Assembly (NCBI RefSeq): GCF_007828215.1
Contig: NZ_VIUE01000001.1
Span: forward strand, 460,528-524,527
Length of the DNA: 64,000 nucleotides
Reading direction: 5' to 3'
Source of the DNA: Pseudomonas sp. SJZ074
GTDB taxonomy: Bacteria; Pseudomonadota; Gammaproteobacteria; Pseudomonadales; Pseudomonadaceae
This document shows, one piece after another, positions 56,974 to 64,000 of the stretch. Each line of letters opens with the position of its first letter. Position 1 is the first letter of the stretch. The position numbers were made by a program, and so were the translations under genes. Under the pieces are notes generated by a model. That model did no database searches and had not been told where the DNA came from. It was given only the letters and a program-made list of their open reading frames with translations.

Positions 56974-59810
56974 GCCAGGAACGCTACGGCATCCGCCGCT
57001 TTGCCCTTTTGAACACCGCCGGCTACAGCCTGGGCCTGTTCCCGCTGGAGGAGCCGCTGTCGGTATATGGCGCGAACAACCTCGGTAAATCCGCCTCGAT
57101 CAATGCCTTGCAGTTCCCGATCCTGGCGCGCATGTCCGACATGAGCTTCGGCAAGTACAGCCTGGAACAATCCCGGCGTTTCTACTTCGCGTCGGACACC
57201 AGCTACATCCTGGTGGAAGTCGCCCTGCCCCACGGTCCTCATGTGATCGGCGTGGTCGGTCGCGGCCCCGGCGGCGGTTTCGGCCACCAGTTCTTTGCCT
57301 ACGCCGGCAAACTGGACCTGGCCCACTACCAGAAAAACGACACCTGCCTGCGTCAGAAAGAGCTGTTCACCAACCTGGAGCGAGAAGGCCTCAAGGCTTA
57401 CGAACTCAAGCCCGATGAACTGCGGCGTCTACTGGTAGGTGGTCATACCTCGATTCCCCTGGACCTGACGCTGATCCCGCTGCGCTCCACCAGCGAGCAA
57501 AGCCTCAAGACGTTCCGAGCGCTGTTCATCAATCTGCTGCACATGCGCGAAATCACCGCGGCCAAGCTCAAGCAGCTGTTCCTCGATGCCTTCGAGCACA
57601 GCCTGCGTTCCGGCAGCGTGGACTACATCGCCGCGTGCGAAGAAGCCTTCCGCGACGTACGACGTATGGAGCAGGACTACAACTCCCTGGTGGCCGCAGG
57701 TCCGTTGGTGGAAGCTCTGGCCAACGGCGTGAAGCAGCGCGATGTCCTGCGCGGCAAACTGCATCGTCTGTCGCCGTTGCTTGACTCATTGCTGGGCACC
57801 TGGTCGGACTACGCCGGTGCACGCAAGGAAGAACTGACCATCCAGGCCGAGCACTACCGCAACGAGCAAGACTCATTGCAGAACGACCAGCGCGGCAGCA
57901 CCCAGGAACTGATGCGCCTGGAGCGGGAAATCACCGGCATCCAGCGCTGGCTCGGCGAACTGTCGGTGCTCAAGCATCGCTTCGCCCTGGTGGATGACGT
58001 CAAGGTCCTGGAGCAGCAACTGCTCGCTGCCAAGGACGCCCACGACGAACTGGCCGGCGCCCTGGCCCAGTCCCGGCAGTTCAGCGCCGAAGACCTGGAA
58101 GAGCGTCTGCGGGATCTGGAAAAACGCCTGAAATCGGTCAAGCAGCAACTCGATCACGCCGACAACAACAGCTACGCCCGCCTGCGGGAAGAATTTTCCC
58201 AGCAGGACGTCGAGCGCCTGATGCGCCTGTTCAACAGCGCCCTGTTCAGCCTGCCACTGGGCGAGCATGGCATCGCGCTGGACGAGAACGGCGACTGGGT
58301 CAAATCCGTGGAGCTGATCCTCGACGGCTTCAAGGGCGAGCGCTTCGAAGTGCCGGGTCTGTCCATCGACCTGTCCCACATCGAGCCCCCTGCCCTGCAA
58401 GCCCTGGCCGACCGCGCCGCGTTGCGGGACCAGAAAGAGCGCCTGGAAAAAGAACTCAAGCAGCTCAAGACCCAACAGGCCGTGGCGGCCGACCGTGCGG
58501 CGAGCAAAACCCAGACCGAAGCGCTGTACCAGCAGGTGCTGGACGCGCAAAAGGCCCTGGAAGACTTCCGTCGCAGCCAGACCCTGAGCGCCGAGGAAGG
58601 CGAAAAACTCGAGCAACTGGCACAGATGGAAGCCGCCCAGGACGAACTCAAGCGCTCCAGCGATGCCTTCACCGAGCGCGTCCAGCAACTCTCCGCCAAG
58701 TTGCAACTGGTGGGCCGGCAGATCGCCGATATGGAAGCCAAGCAGCGCACTCTCGACGACGCCTTGCGCCGCCGTCAACTGCTGCCGACGGACCTGCCGT
58801 TCGGCACGCCGTTCATGGACCCGGTCGATGACTCCATGGACAACCTGTTGCCGCTGCTCAATGACTATCAGGACAGCTGGCAAGGCCTGTTGCGCATCGA
58901 CGGCCAGATCGAAGCGCTGTACGCCCAGGTGCGCCTCAAGGGCGTGGCCAAGTTCGACAGCGAAGACGACATGGAGCGCCGCCTGCAACTGCTGATCAAC
59001 GCCTATGCCCACCGTACCGACGAAGCCCTGACGTTGGGCAAGGCTCGCCGTGCGGCGGTGACTGACATCGCCCGGACCCTGCGCAACATTCGCAGCGACT
59101 ACGACAGCCTCGAGCACCAATTGGCGTTGTTCAACCGCGAGATCAACAAGCGCCAGGTGTCCAACCTGCAGAGCTTCCGCATCGTCCTGGCGCCGAACAA
59201 GGAAGCGCTCAAGCACATCGACCAGATCATCCACAGCGCCGGTCAATACGAGGAAGGCGAAACCCTCTCGGTGTTCGACCTCAGCCAGAGCGCCGAGCAG
59301 GACAACAAGAACGAAGAAGCCAAGGAATATCTGGCGCGCCTGGTGGCGGCGAACCACAACCAGCTCGGCCTCAAGGACCTGTTCGAACTGGCCTTCGAGA
59401 TCACCAAGGTCAACGGTCAGCCGGTGATCCATACCGACATCGATGGCGCGGCGTCCAACGGCACCACCATGACCATCAAGGCGCTGACCAACATGTATTT
59501 GTTGCTGCACTTAATGGACCGCGAGCAGGCCGGTCGCGTGCGCCTGCCGTACTACCTGGATGAAGCGGCGGACATCGATGAAAAGAACCAGGCGGCGCTG
59601 CTGGAAACCAGCCTGCAACTGGGCTTCGTGCCGATCCTGGCGAGTGTGAAGCCGCAGGTCTGTGCCAGTGTCGCTATCGACCTGGAAGGCGGCAGCGGCC
59701 CGAGCGGCATCTACATCGACGAAGCGGACTGGAAGTACATCCGCCGCCATGATGCGGTGAAGGCCACGCAGAATGTAGAGGCCGATGAGCCGGAGCTGGA
59801 CCCGGTGTGA
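56970..59810 (+). CDS. mksB: Condensin SMC-like ATPase MksB
   Basis: A 946-residue SMC-type ATPase. Walker A is YGANNLGKSASINAL at about 33-47. Two long coiled-coil arms flank a central hinge region, and the C-terminal head has the Walker B region RLPYYLDEAADIDE near 857-870. The coiled-coil register is seen in the Glu/Leu/Gln-rich segments at 300-420 and 490-600. It is shorter than MukB (about 1480). A terminator follows and no mksG/jetD nuclease-like gene is present, so this is a chromosomal condensin. Confidence 0.92.
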   Translation: MSQERYGIRRFALLNTAGYSLGLFPLEEPLSVYGANNLGKSASINALQFPILARMSDMSFGKYSLEQSRRFYFASDTSYILVEVALPHGPHVIGVVGRGPGGGFGHQFFAYAGKLDLAHYQKNDTCLRQKELFTNLEREGLKAYELKPDELRRLLVGGHTSIPLDLTLIPLRSTSEQSLKTFRALFINLLHMREITAAKLKQLFLDAFEHSLRSGSVDYIAACEEAFRDVRRMEQDYNSLVAAGPLVEALANGVKQRDVLRGKLHRLSPLLDSLLGTWSDYAGARKEELTIQAEHYRNEQDSLQNDQRGSTQELMRLEREITGIQRWLGELSVLKHRFALVDDVKVLEQQLLAAKDAHDELAGALAQSRQFSAEDLEERLRDLEKRLKSVKQQLDHADNNSYARLREEFSQQDVERLMRLFNSALFSLPLGEHGIALDENGDWVKSVELILDGFKGERFEVPGLSIDLSHIEPPALQALADRAALRDQKERLEKELKQLKTQQAVAADRAASKTQTEALYQQVLDAQKALEDFRRSQTLSAEEGEKLEQLAQMEAAQDELKRSSDAFTERVQQLSAKLQLVGRQIADMEAKQRTLDDALRRRQLLPTDLPFGTPFMDPVDDSMDNLLPLLNDYQDSWQGLLRIDGQIEALYAQVRLKGVAKFDSEDDMERRLQLLINAYAHRTDEALTLGKARRAAVTDIARTLRNIRSDYDSLEHQLALFNREINKRQVSNLQSFRIVLAPNKEALKHIDQIIHSAGQYEEGETLSVFDLSQSAEQDNKNEEAKEYLARLVAANHNQLGLKDLFELAFEITKVNGQPVIHTDIDGAASNGTTMTIKALTNMYLLLHLMDREQAGRVRLPYYLDEAADIDEKNQAALLETSLQLGFVPILASVKPQVCASVAIDLEGGSGPSGIYIDEADWKYIRRHDAVKATQNVEADEPELDPV

Positions 59811-59828
59811 GGTAGGTCCCGGGAAATG

Positions 59829-59863
59829 AAAAAGGCCGCGATCCATTGGATCGCGGCCTTTTT
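59829..59863 (+). terminator. Intrinsic terminator after mksB, shared with the convergent gene
   Basis: AAAAAGGCCGCGATCC/GGATCGCGGCCTTTTT with a three-base loop. The A-tract and T-tract make it usable from both strands; the convergent pqiB-like gene ends about 70 bases further on. Confidence 0.94.
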
Positions 59864-59931
59864 CATTGGAATGTCTGAAGCACTTGTATCGACTGTCCCG
59901 CAGCCATCGCGAGCAGGCACCGCCTGATCCG

Positions 59932-62235
59932 TTATTTACCCAGCTTGATCTTCGGCGCCCAGGTCAGCCATTCGTCCTCGAACTTTTCGAACAGCGGGAA
60001 GGTCTGCTCCGGCCGCGCCGGGCTGCCCATGTTCTCCCCATCCGGTGTCGCGAAAGCGACGCCCCCCTGGATCAACGTCTCCAGCGACTCGGTACGCACC
60101 GTCGCGCCCTTGAACAATCCGAAGTCCATATCGAAACCACTGGTGTTCCAGAACCGCGTACCACTGCGTACCAGCGGCGCGTACTTGGGTTCGATCAGGA
60201 TATGGATCAACACCCGATCCGCCGTCTGACCCAGTTCATAACCGGTGACCTTGCCCACAGTGATCTCGCGGTAGGTCACCGGCACGCCCGTTTTCAACGA
60301 ACCACGGCGGGCAGCACTGAGCACCAGGCTCAAACCGGCTTCGGGCACGGCGCTCTCCGGTGGGTTGGCAAGAGCCACGAAGCTCTTCTGTGGCCCGAGA
60401 TTTTTCGTCGCGGGCAGCACTTCGAGGTACTGACCGGTCACCAGCGTTTCCAGGTTCGAGGTCTTGATCAGCCCCAGCTCGGGTTTGACGACCCAGAACT
60501 GGCTGCCGACCCGGGCGATGCGCTCCGGCACCTCGGTGATGCGAGCAGTGAGCAGCACCGACTGCAGGTCGGCACTGAGATCGACGTCCTCAATCTTGCC
60601 TACGTCCAACCCCTTGTAACGAATCGGCGTTCCGCTGCGCAAGCCGTCGGCACGATCGACCTTGATCGTCACCACGGTACCGTTCTGTTGCGCGGCTTCG
60701 CGGTTCTCGAACAGACGGAAGCGGGGTACACGCCGCTTCAACGGCACATTGGGCACCGGCGTTTCGAAGGCGATACCGCCAGCCATCAGACTTTGCAGCG
60801 ACTCACTCTTGACCTGGATTCCCCCTGTCAGACCTCCTGTGAGGGTGATGCCACTGGCGTTCCAGAACCGCGTCGAGCCGTTGACCAGCCCTTCGTATTC
60901 CTTCTCGATGTGCACTCCGACGATCAACTGCTTTTTCTTGCGGGAAAACTGGTAGCTCTGTACCGAGCCGACCTTGACCTGCTTGTAGAGGATCGGGCTG
61001 CCGACCTCCAGCGATCCGAGGTTTTCAGTCAACAGGACCAGATGCAGGCCGGGCGAGCGCAAGTCCAGCGGCGGCGCCTTCGCCCTGGCTTCGAATTCAC
61101 GCTGGGGGGCCGCGCCCTTGTCACCGGGTCGTACGGCAATGTAGTTACCCTTGACCAGCGCTTCCAGGCCGGTGATCCCCGCCAGGGAAATCGACGGCTT
61201 GACGACCCAGAATTGAGTACCGGTTACCAGGTAGTCTTCAGCCAGTGGGTCCATGGTCAATTCGGCCGTAGCGCTGGACAGGTCAGGGTCAATCTTGAGG
61301 TTCTTCAGGCTGCCGACCTGGATACCTTTGTACATCACTGGCGTACGGCCGGCCTGCAAACCTTCGAAGTCGCTGAGCTTGACCTTCACACGAATGCCGG
61401 CAGCAGCGGCGTCAAAGTCTTCGTATAGGCGAAACGGCAGACTGGGGTCCGTGGGCGGACTGTCCTTGCGGCTCTCCGGCGTGGCGAACGCAATACCACC
61501 GGCAACGATACTTGCCAGGGATTCGCTGCGGACTTTGACGCCTGAGAGATTGGCATCGATGCTAATCCCGCTGGCATTCCAGAAGCGCGTATGTTTACGC
61601 ACCAGGCTGGCATAGGTCGGTTCGATGAAGACCTTGATCTCCACCGTGTTCTGATCTTCGGATAGCTGGTAGCTTTTCACCTGCCCGACTTGAAGCTGCT
61701 TGTAGAACACCGGGCTGCCCCGATCCAGCGAACCCAACCGGTCAGCCTTGATGGTCAGGTGCAAGCCAGGCTTGGCGTCCGACAGCGGTGGCTCCTGGGC
61801 GAGAGCCTTGAACTTGCGGGTGGATTCGCCCTCACCCGGGCTGATCGCTACGTAATTACCCGATACCAGGGTTTCCAGACCGGTGATCCCGGCCAGGCTC
61901 ACGCTCGGCTTGACCAGCCAGAAACGCGTTCCAGTCTTGAGGTACTGTTCTACGTCCTTGTTCATCTCGACGGTCGCGATCACTCCTTTCGAGCTGCCTT
62001 CGTCGTCCAGGGTGAGGGCCTTCACCTTGCCGACCGGCATGCCCTTGTAGACCACCTCGGTCTTGTTGACCTGAATACCTTCGCCGCTCTCGAAGCGCAC
62101 GCTGATCTCGATCCCGGTCTCGTTATAAGCCCGCCAGCCGAGCCAGCCCCCGATGATCAAGGCAATCAGCGGCAAGACCCAGATGGCCGACCAGTTCGAG
62201 GCCGGTCGGGTTTTAGCGGTAGGCAAATCAGTCAT
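59932..62235 (-). CDS. pqiB: PqiB/LetB-like protein with six MCE domains
   Basis: A 767-residue, single-pass inner-membrane protein. The N-terminal helix (about 16-35) precedes six MlaD/MCE domains of about 115 residues each. Domains alternate between a GTxFWVVKP type with GLETLVSGNYV and a TRFWNASGI type with an S-L-A-GGIAFATP end, so they form three pairs. PqiB has three and LetB seven MCE domains, so this is intermediate. The protein likely forms a lipid-conducting tube across the periplasm. The start overlaps the upstream gene by 8 bases. Confidence 0.88.
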   Translation of the reverse strand: MTDLPTAKTRPASNWSAIWVLPLIALIIGGWLGWRAYNETGIEISVRFESGEGIQVNKTEVVYKGMPVGKVKALTLDDEGSSKGVIATVEMNKDVEQYLKTGTRFWLVKPSVSLAGITGLETLVSGNYVAISPGEGESTRKFKALAQEPPLSDAKPGLHLTIKADRLGSLDRGSPVFYKQLQVGQVKSYQLSEDQNTVEIKVFIEPTYASLVRKHTRFWNASGISIDANLSGVKVRSESLASIVAGGIAFATPESRKDSPPTDPSLPFRLYEDFDAAAAGIRVKVKLSDFEGLQAGRTPVMYKGIQVGSLKNLKIDPDLSSATAELTMDPLAEDYLVTGTQFWVVKPSISLAGITGLEALVKGNYIAVRPGDKGAAPQREFEARAKAPPLDLRSPGLHLVLLTENLGSLEVGSPILYKQVKVGSVQSYQFSRKKKQLIVGVHIEKEYEGLVNGSTRFWNASGITLTGGLTGGIQVKSESLQSLMAGGIAFETPVPNVPLKRRVPRFRLFENREAAQQNGTVVTIKVDRADGLRSGTPIRYKGLDVGKIEDVDLSADLQSVLLTARITEVPERIARVGSQFWVVKPELGLIKTSNLETLVTGQYLEVLPATKNLGPQKSFVALANPPESAVPEAGLSLVLSAARRGSLKTGVPVTYREITVGKVTGYELGQTADRVLIHILIEPKYAPLVRSGTRFWNTSGFDMDFGLFKGATVRTESLETLIQGGVAFATPDGENMGSPARPEQTFPLFEKFEDEWLTWAPKIKLGK

Positions 62236-62851
62236 GGTCGTTATCCGACTCCGTGTTATCCCAAATCAGTCGGGGATCGAAGGTTACTGCGGCAATCATT
62301 GTCAAAATCACTACGCTGGCAAAGGCAATCGCGCCAAGACCGGCTTCGACACTGGCAAGCCGTCCGAAATTCACCACTGCCACCAGAATCGCGATCACGA
62401 AAATATCCAGCATCGACCAACGGCCGATGAACTCGATGAAACGGTACATAAGGATGCGTTGCCTCGCAGACATGGGCTGGTGCCGTTGTACGGAAAACAA
62501 CAACAAGGCAATGCCCACCAGCTTGAAGGTAGGAACCAGGATACTGGCGATGAATACCACGGCGGCAATCGGGATCATGCCGTGCTGCACCAACTCGATG
62601 ACACCGGCCATGATGGTACTGGGGGCACCGTGACCCAGCGAGTTGATCGTCATGATCGGTAGCATATTGGCCGGGATGTAGAGAATTGCCGCGGTGATCA
62701 GCAGCGCCCAGGTGCGCATCAGGCTGTTCGGGCGACGGGGATGAATCCGTGCCCCGCAGCGGGTACAAGCCTGTGCGTCGGCGTCGGCATCCAGCCGATT
62801 CAGTTCATGGCATTCGGTACAGATCAGAATGCCTGCATCAATCGCCCGCAT
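62228..62851 (-). CDS. pqiA: PqiA-family membrane protein, half-size (LetA C-terminal-like)
   Basis: A 207-residue protein. The N-terminal zinc-ribbon Cys pairs CTECHEL (near 11-17) and CTRCGARI (near 30-37) lead to four membrane helices (about 50-190). PqiA and LetA have two such units in one chain; here one unit is a separate gene. Start at 62851 has AGGAGAGG ahead; another ATG lies at 62857. It overlaps pqiB by 8 bases and the upstream PqiA gene by 14. Confidence 0.88.
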   Translation of the reverse strand: MRAIDAGILICTECHELNRLDADADAQACTRCGARIHPRRPNSLMRTWALLITAAILYIPANMLPIMTINSLGHGAPSTIMAGVIELVQHGMIPIAAVVFIASILVPTFKLVGIALLLFSVQRHQPMSARQRILMYRFIEFIGRWSMLDIFVIAILVAVVNFGRLASVEAGLGAIAFASVVILTMIAAVTFDPRLIWDNTESDNDHD

Positions 62852-63497
62852 GGGCATCCTCTCCTGATAACGCTTGCCAGATCTGATGCGGCGACATCAC
62901 CACCTCCAACCAGACCTGGACCAGCAACAAACTTATGAAACACACCAACCCCAGGCCCACGCTGATGGCGGCCATGTCTGCCAACTTGACGATGGCCACC
63001 AACACGCCCATGAGATAGACCTCAAGCATTCCCCAATCCCGCAGGTGGTGATAAATGCGATACAGCAACAAGCCATAGCTGCGGCCGACGTTCCAGCGAA
63101 TAGTCAACAATACAGCCAACTGACAAAGCAGCTTGAGCAGTGGTACCCCCATGCTGCAAAGGAAAACCACCACCGCGATGCCCTGCATGCCGCTATCGAA
63201 CAGACCGAGTACGCCACTCCACACGGTATCCTGGGAGGATTGGCCGAGCAGGTTGAGTTGCATGATGGGTAGAAAGTTGGCGGGCACATACAACAACAGG
63301 GCAGCGATGACCAAGGCAAGACTGCGCTCGACAACATTGGGCCGGTGGGCGTAGAGCTCATATCCACAACGGGGGCATTCGGCTTTCTCGCCATGGGACA
63401 GTCGAGGCTTGCGCATCAACAGGTCGCACTCATGGCACGCTACCAGTTCGCCTAAAGGCAGTTCTGACAGCCGATGGGGGTCCAACGGGTCGGGCAT
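62838..63497 (-). CDS. pqiA: PqiA-family membrane protein, half-size (LetA N-terminal-like)
   Basis: A 219-residue protein. Cys pairs ACHECDLLM (near 20) and CPRCGYELY (near 42) form a zinc ribbon, followed by four helices (about 58-205) with LALVIAALLLYVPANFLPIM and the LLLYRIYHHLRDWGMLEVYLMG block typical of PqiA. The ATG at 63497 is preferred over a TTG two codons upstream. It is the first gene of the operon with the other half and pqiB. Confidence 0.88.
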   Translation of the reverse strand: MPDPLDPHRLSELPLGELVACHECDLLMRKPRLSHGEKAECPRCGYELYAHRPNVVERSLALVIAALLLYVPANFLPIMQLNLLGQSSQDTVWSGVLGLFDSGMQGIAVVVFLCSMGVPLLKLLCQLAVLLTIRWNVGRSYGLLLYRIYHHLRDWGMLEVYLMGVLVAIVKLADMAAISVGLGLVCFISLLLVQVWLEVVMSPHQIWQALSGEDAHAGD

Positions 63498-63598
63498 AAA
63501 CAACTCGGGCTCAACTGAGGTGGGGCTATTCTAGTGCTCCAGCTCAAAAATAACTGTGCAAATTTATTTCGAGCTTTCGCAGGCTTTTCCTGCGGGCA

Positions 63599-63635
63599 AA
63601 ACAAAACCCCTACCTGCATCAGCAGATAGGGGTTT
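63599..63635 (-). terminator. Rho-independent terminator of the rRNA operon
   Basis: On the minus strand AAACCCCTA/TAGGGGTTT with an internal loop is followed by TTTTGTTTT. It lies 11 bases past the 5S gene in the direction of transcription. Confidence 0.9.
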
Positions 63636-63645
63636 CGGAATTTAA

Positions 63646-63761
63646 TCTTGACGATGACCTACTCTCACATGGGGAAACCCCACACTACCATCGGCGATGC
63701 ATCGTTTCACTTCTGAGTTCGGGATGGGATCAGGTGGTTCCAACGCTCTATGGTCGTCAAG
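63646..63761 (-). rRNA. 5S ribosomal RNA
   Basis: On the minus strand the sequence begins CTTGACGACCATAGAGCG, includes the CCCGAACTCAGAAGTGAAACG core and ends in GTAGGTCATCGTCAAG, which pairs with the start. Length about 116 bases. Ends could differ by 1-3 bases. Confidence 0.96.
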
Positions 63762-63930
63762 AAATTCGGTAGCCGGCGCGTGCCTTGCGGTCACGTTCCA
63801 GCGAATGGGTATGCGATAGTTTGTGTGTTGCGGATGAGCGCTTCGAACTTTCGGTTCGTTTCGTCTTCACACACCGCAATCTGGTGCCCTGGCGCCTTTC
63901 GGCTTGGAGCAAGCAAATTGCTTGGGTGTT
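63762..63930 (-). other. 23S-5S rRNA spacer
   Basis: 169 bases without a tRNA. It contains the palindrome AAGCAAATTGCTT near 63910-63922 close to the 23S end, part of the rRNA processing stalk. The small open frame here is not a gene. Confidence 0.8.
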
Positions 63931-64000
63931 ATATGGTCAAGCCTCACGGGCAATTAGTACAGGTTAGCTCAACGCCTCACAGCGCTTACACACCCTGCCT
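63931..64000 (-). rRNA. 23S ribosomal RNA, 3' end only
   Basis: The minus-strand sequence GAGGCGTTGAGCTAACC followed by TGTACTAATTGCCCGTGAGG and GCTTGACCAT is the conserved 3' end of Pseudomonas 23S rRNA. The rest lies beyond the window. Confidence 0.95.

Noticed and set aside
57873..59510. 545-codon antisense frame over mksB
   Set aside because: Shadow of the coiled-coil coding region; no domain or ribosome site.
55005..59810. Wadjet (JetABCD) plasmid-defence system
   Set aside because: The JetD/MksG nuclease component is absent and a terminator follows mksB, so only the condensin trio is supported.
59866..61428. 520-codon plus-strand frame over pqiB-like gene
   Set aside because: Antisense shadow; the MCE domains on the minus strand are clear.
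63785..63967. 60-codon frame in the 23S-5S spacer
   Set aside because: Lies in rRNA spacer and 23S sequence, not protein-coding.

Overview
The window is chromosomal DNA from a Pseudomonas, most likely of the P. fluorescens group. The evidence is high-GC coding sequence with strong G/C third-position bias, protein families typical of the genus (MksFEB condensin, the long Pseudomonas-type HolD, PagL, a BdlA-like PAS chemoreceptor, a PA4642-family protein), and the GTGGGAGCGGGCTTGCTCGCG-type REP palindromes common in this group. From memory, the gene order also follows the P. aeruginosa PAO1 stretch around PA4640 to PA4690. That synteny is recollection and was not searched.

Region by region: (1) 1-7.6 kb: the partial end of a YedK/HMCES-like protein, small conserved proteins, a PlsC-type acyltransferase, a YajG-like lipoprotein, and mqo (malate:quinone oxidoreductase) with a long leader that may encode a small coupled ORF. 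(2) 7.6-15.3 kb: SulP transporter, WbuC cupin, hpt, then upp-uraA (uracil salvage and uptake), hemH and a TIGR01777 epimerase. (3) 15.3-21.2 kb: a photolyase cluster with an FAD oxidoreductase, a DUF523/DUF1722 protein, a LitR/CarH-like MerR regulator without a visible cobalamin motif, phrB, a degenerate SDR and a YkgJ protein. TGTACA palindromes sit in front of both transcription starts. (4) 21.4-33.9 kb: housekeeping genes: pagL, hemA-prfA-prmC-moeB-murI (leftward), then a TPR lipoprotein, lolB, ispE, tRNA-Gln, prs, rplY, pth and ychF (rightward). The haem, translation-release, cell-wall, isoprenoid and PRPP genes are packed with 1-16 base overlaps.

(5) 34.0-52.3 kb is a more variable stretch: an unknown protein paired with a DUF3592 protein, a LysE exporter divergent from a LysR regulator, a TerC/CBS/CorC membrane protein overlapping the LysR 3' end, two divergent chemoreceptors, tRNA-Met, a GST divergent from gamma-glutamyltransferase, an XRE/DUF2975 pair, a BdlA-like receptor, an AtoE-type transporter, a secreted unknown protein and a SET-domain protein. 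(6) 52.3-64.0 kb returns to core genes: carbonic anhydrase, an acidic small protein, holD-rimI, the mksF-mksE-mksB condensin operon, a lipid-transport locus (two half-size PqiA/LetA proteins plus a six-MCE-domain PqiB/LetB-like protein), and the 3' end of an rRNA operon (5S and 23S) read leftward.

No insertion sequence, prophage, CRISPR array or complete defence island was seen. The most interesting signals are the TGTACA operator architecture of the photolyase/LitR cluster, a consensus promoter buried in an A/T-shifted 3' third of ispE, the six-domain MCE protein with split PqiA partners, the protein-like small ORF coupled to mqo, an SDR lacking its catalytic residues, and a 37-base perfect inverted repeat made of two REP sequences.
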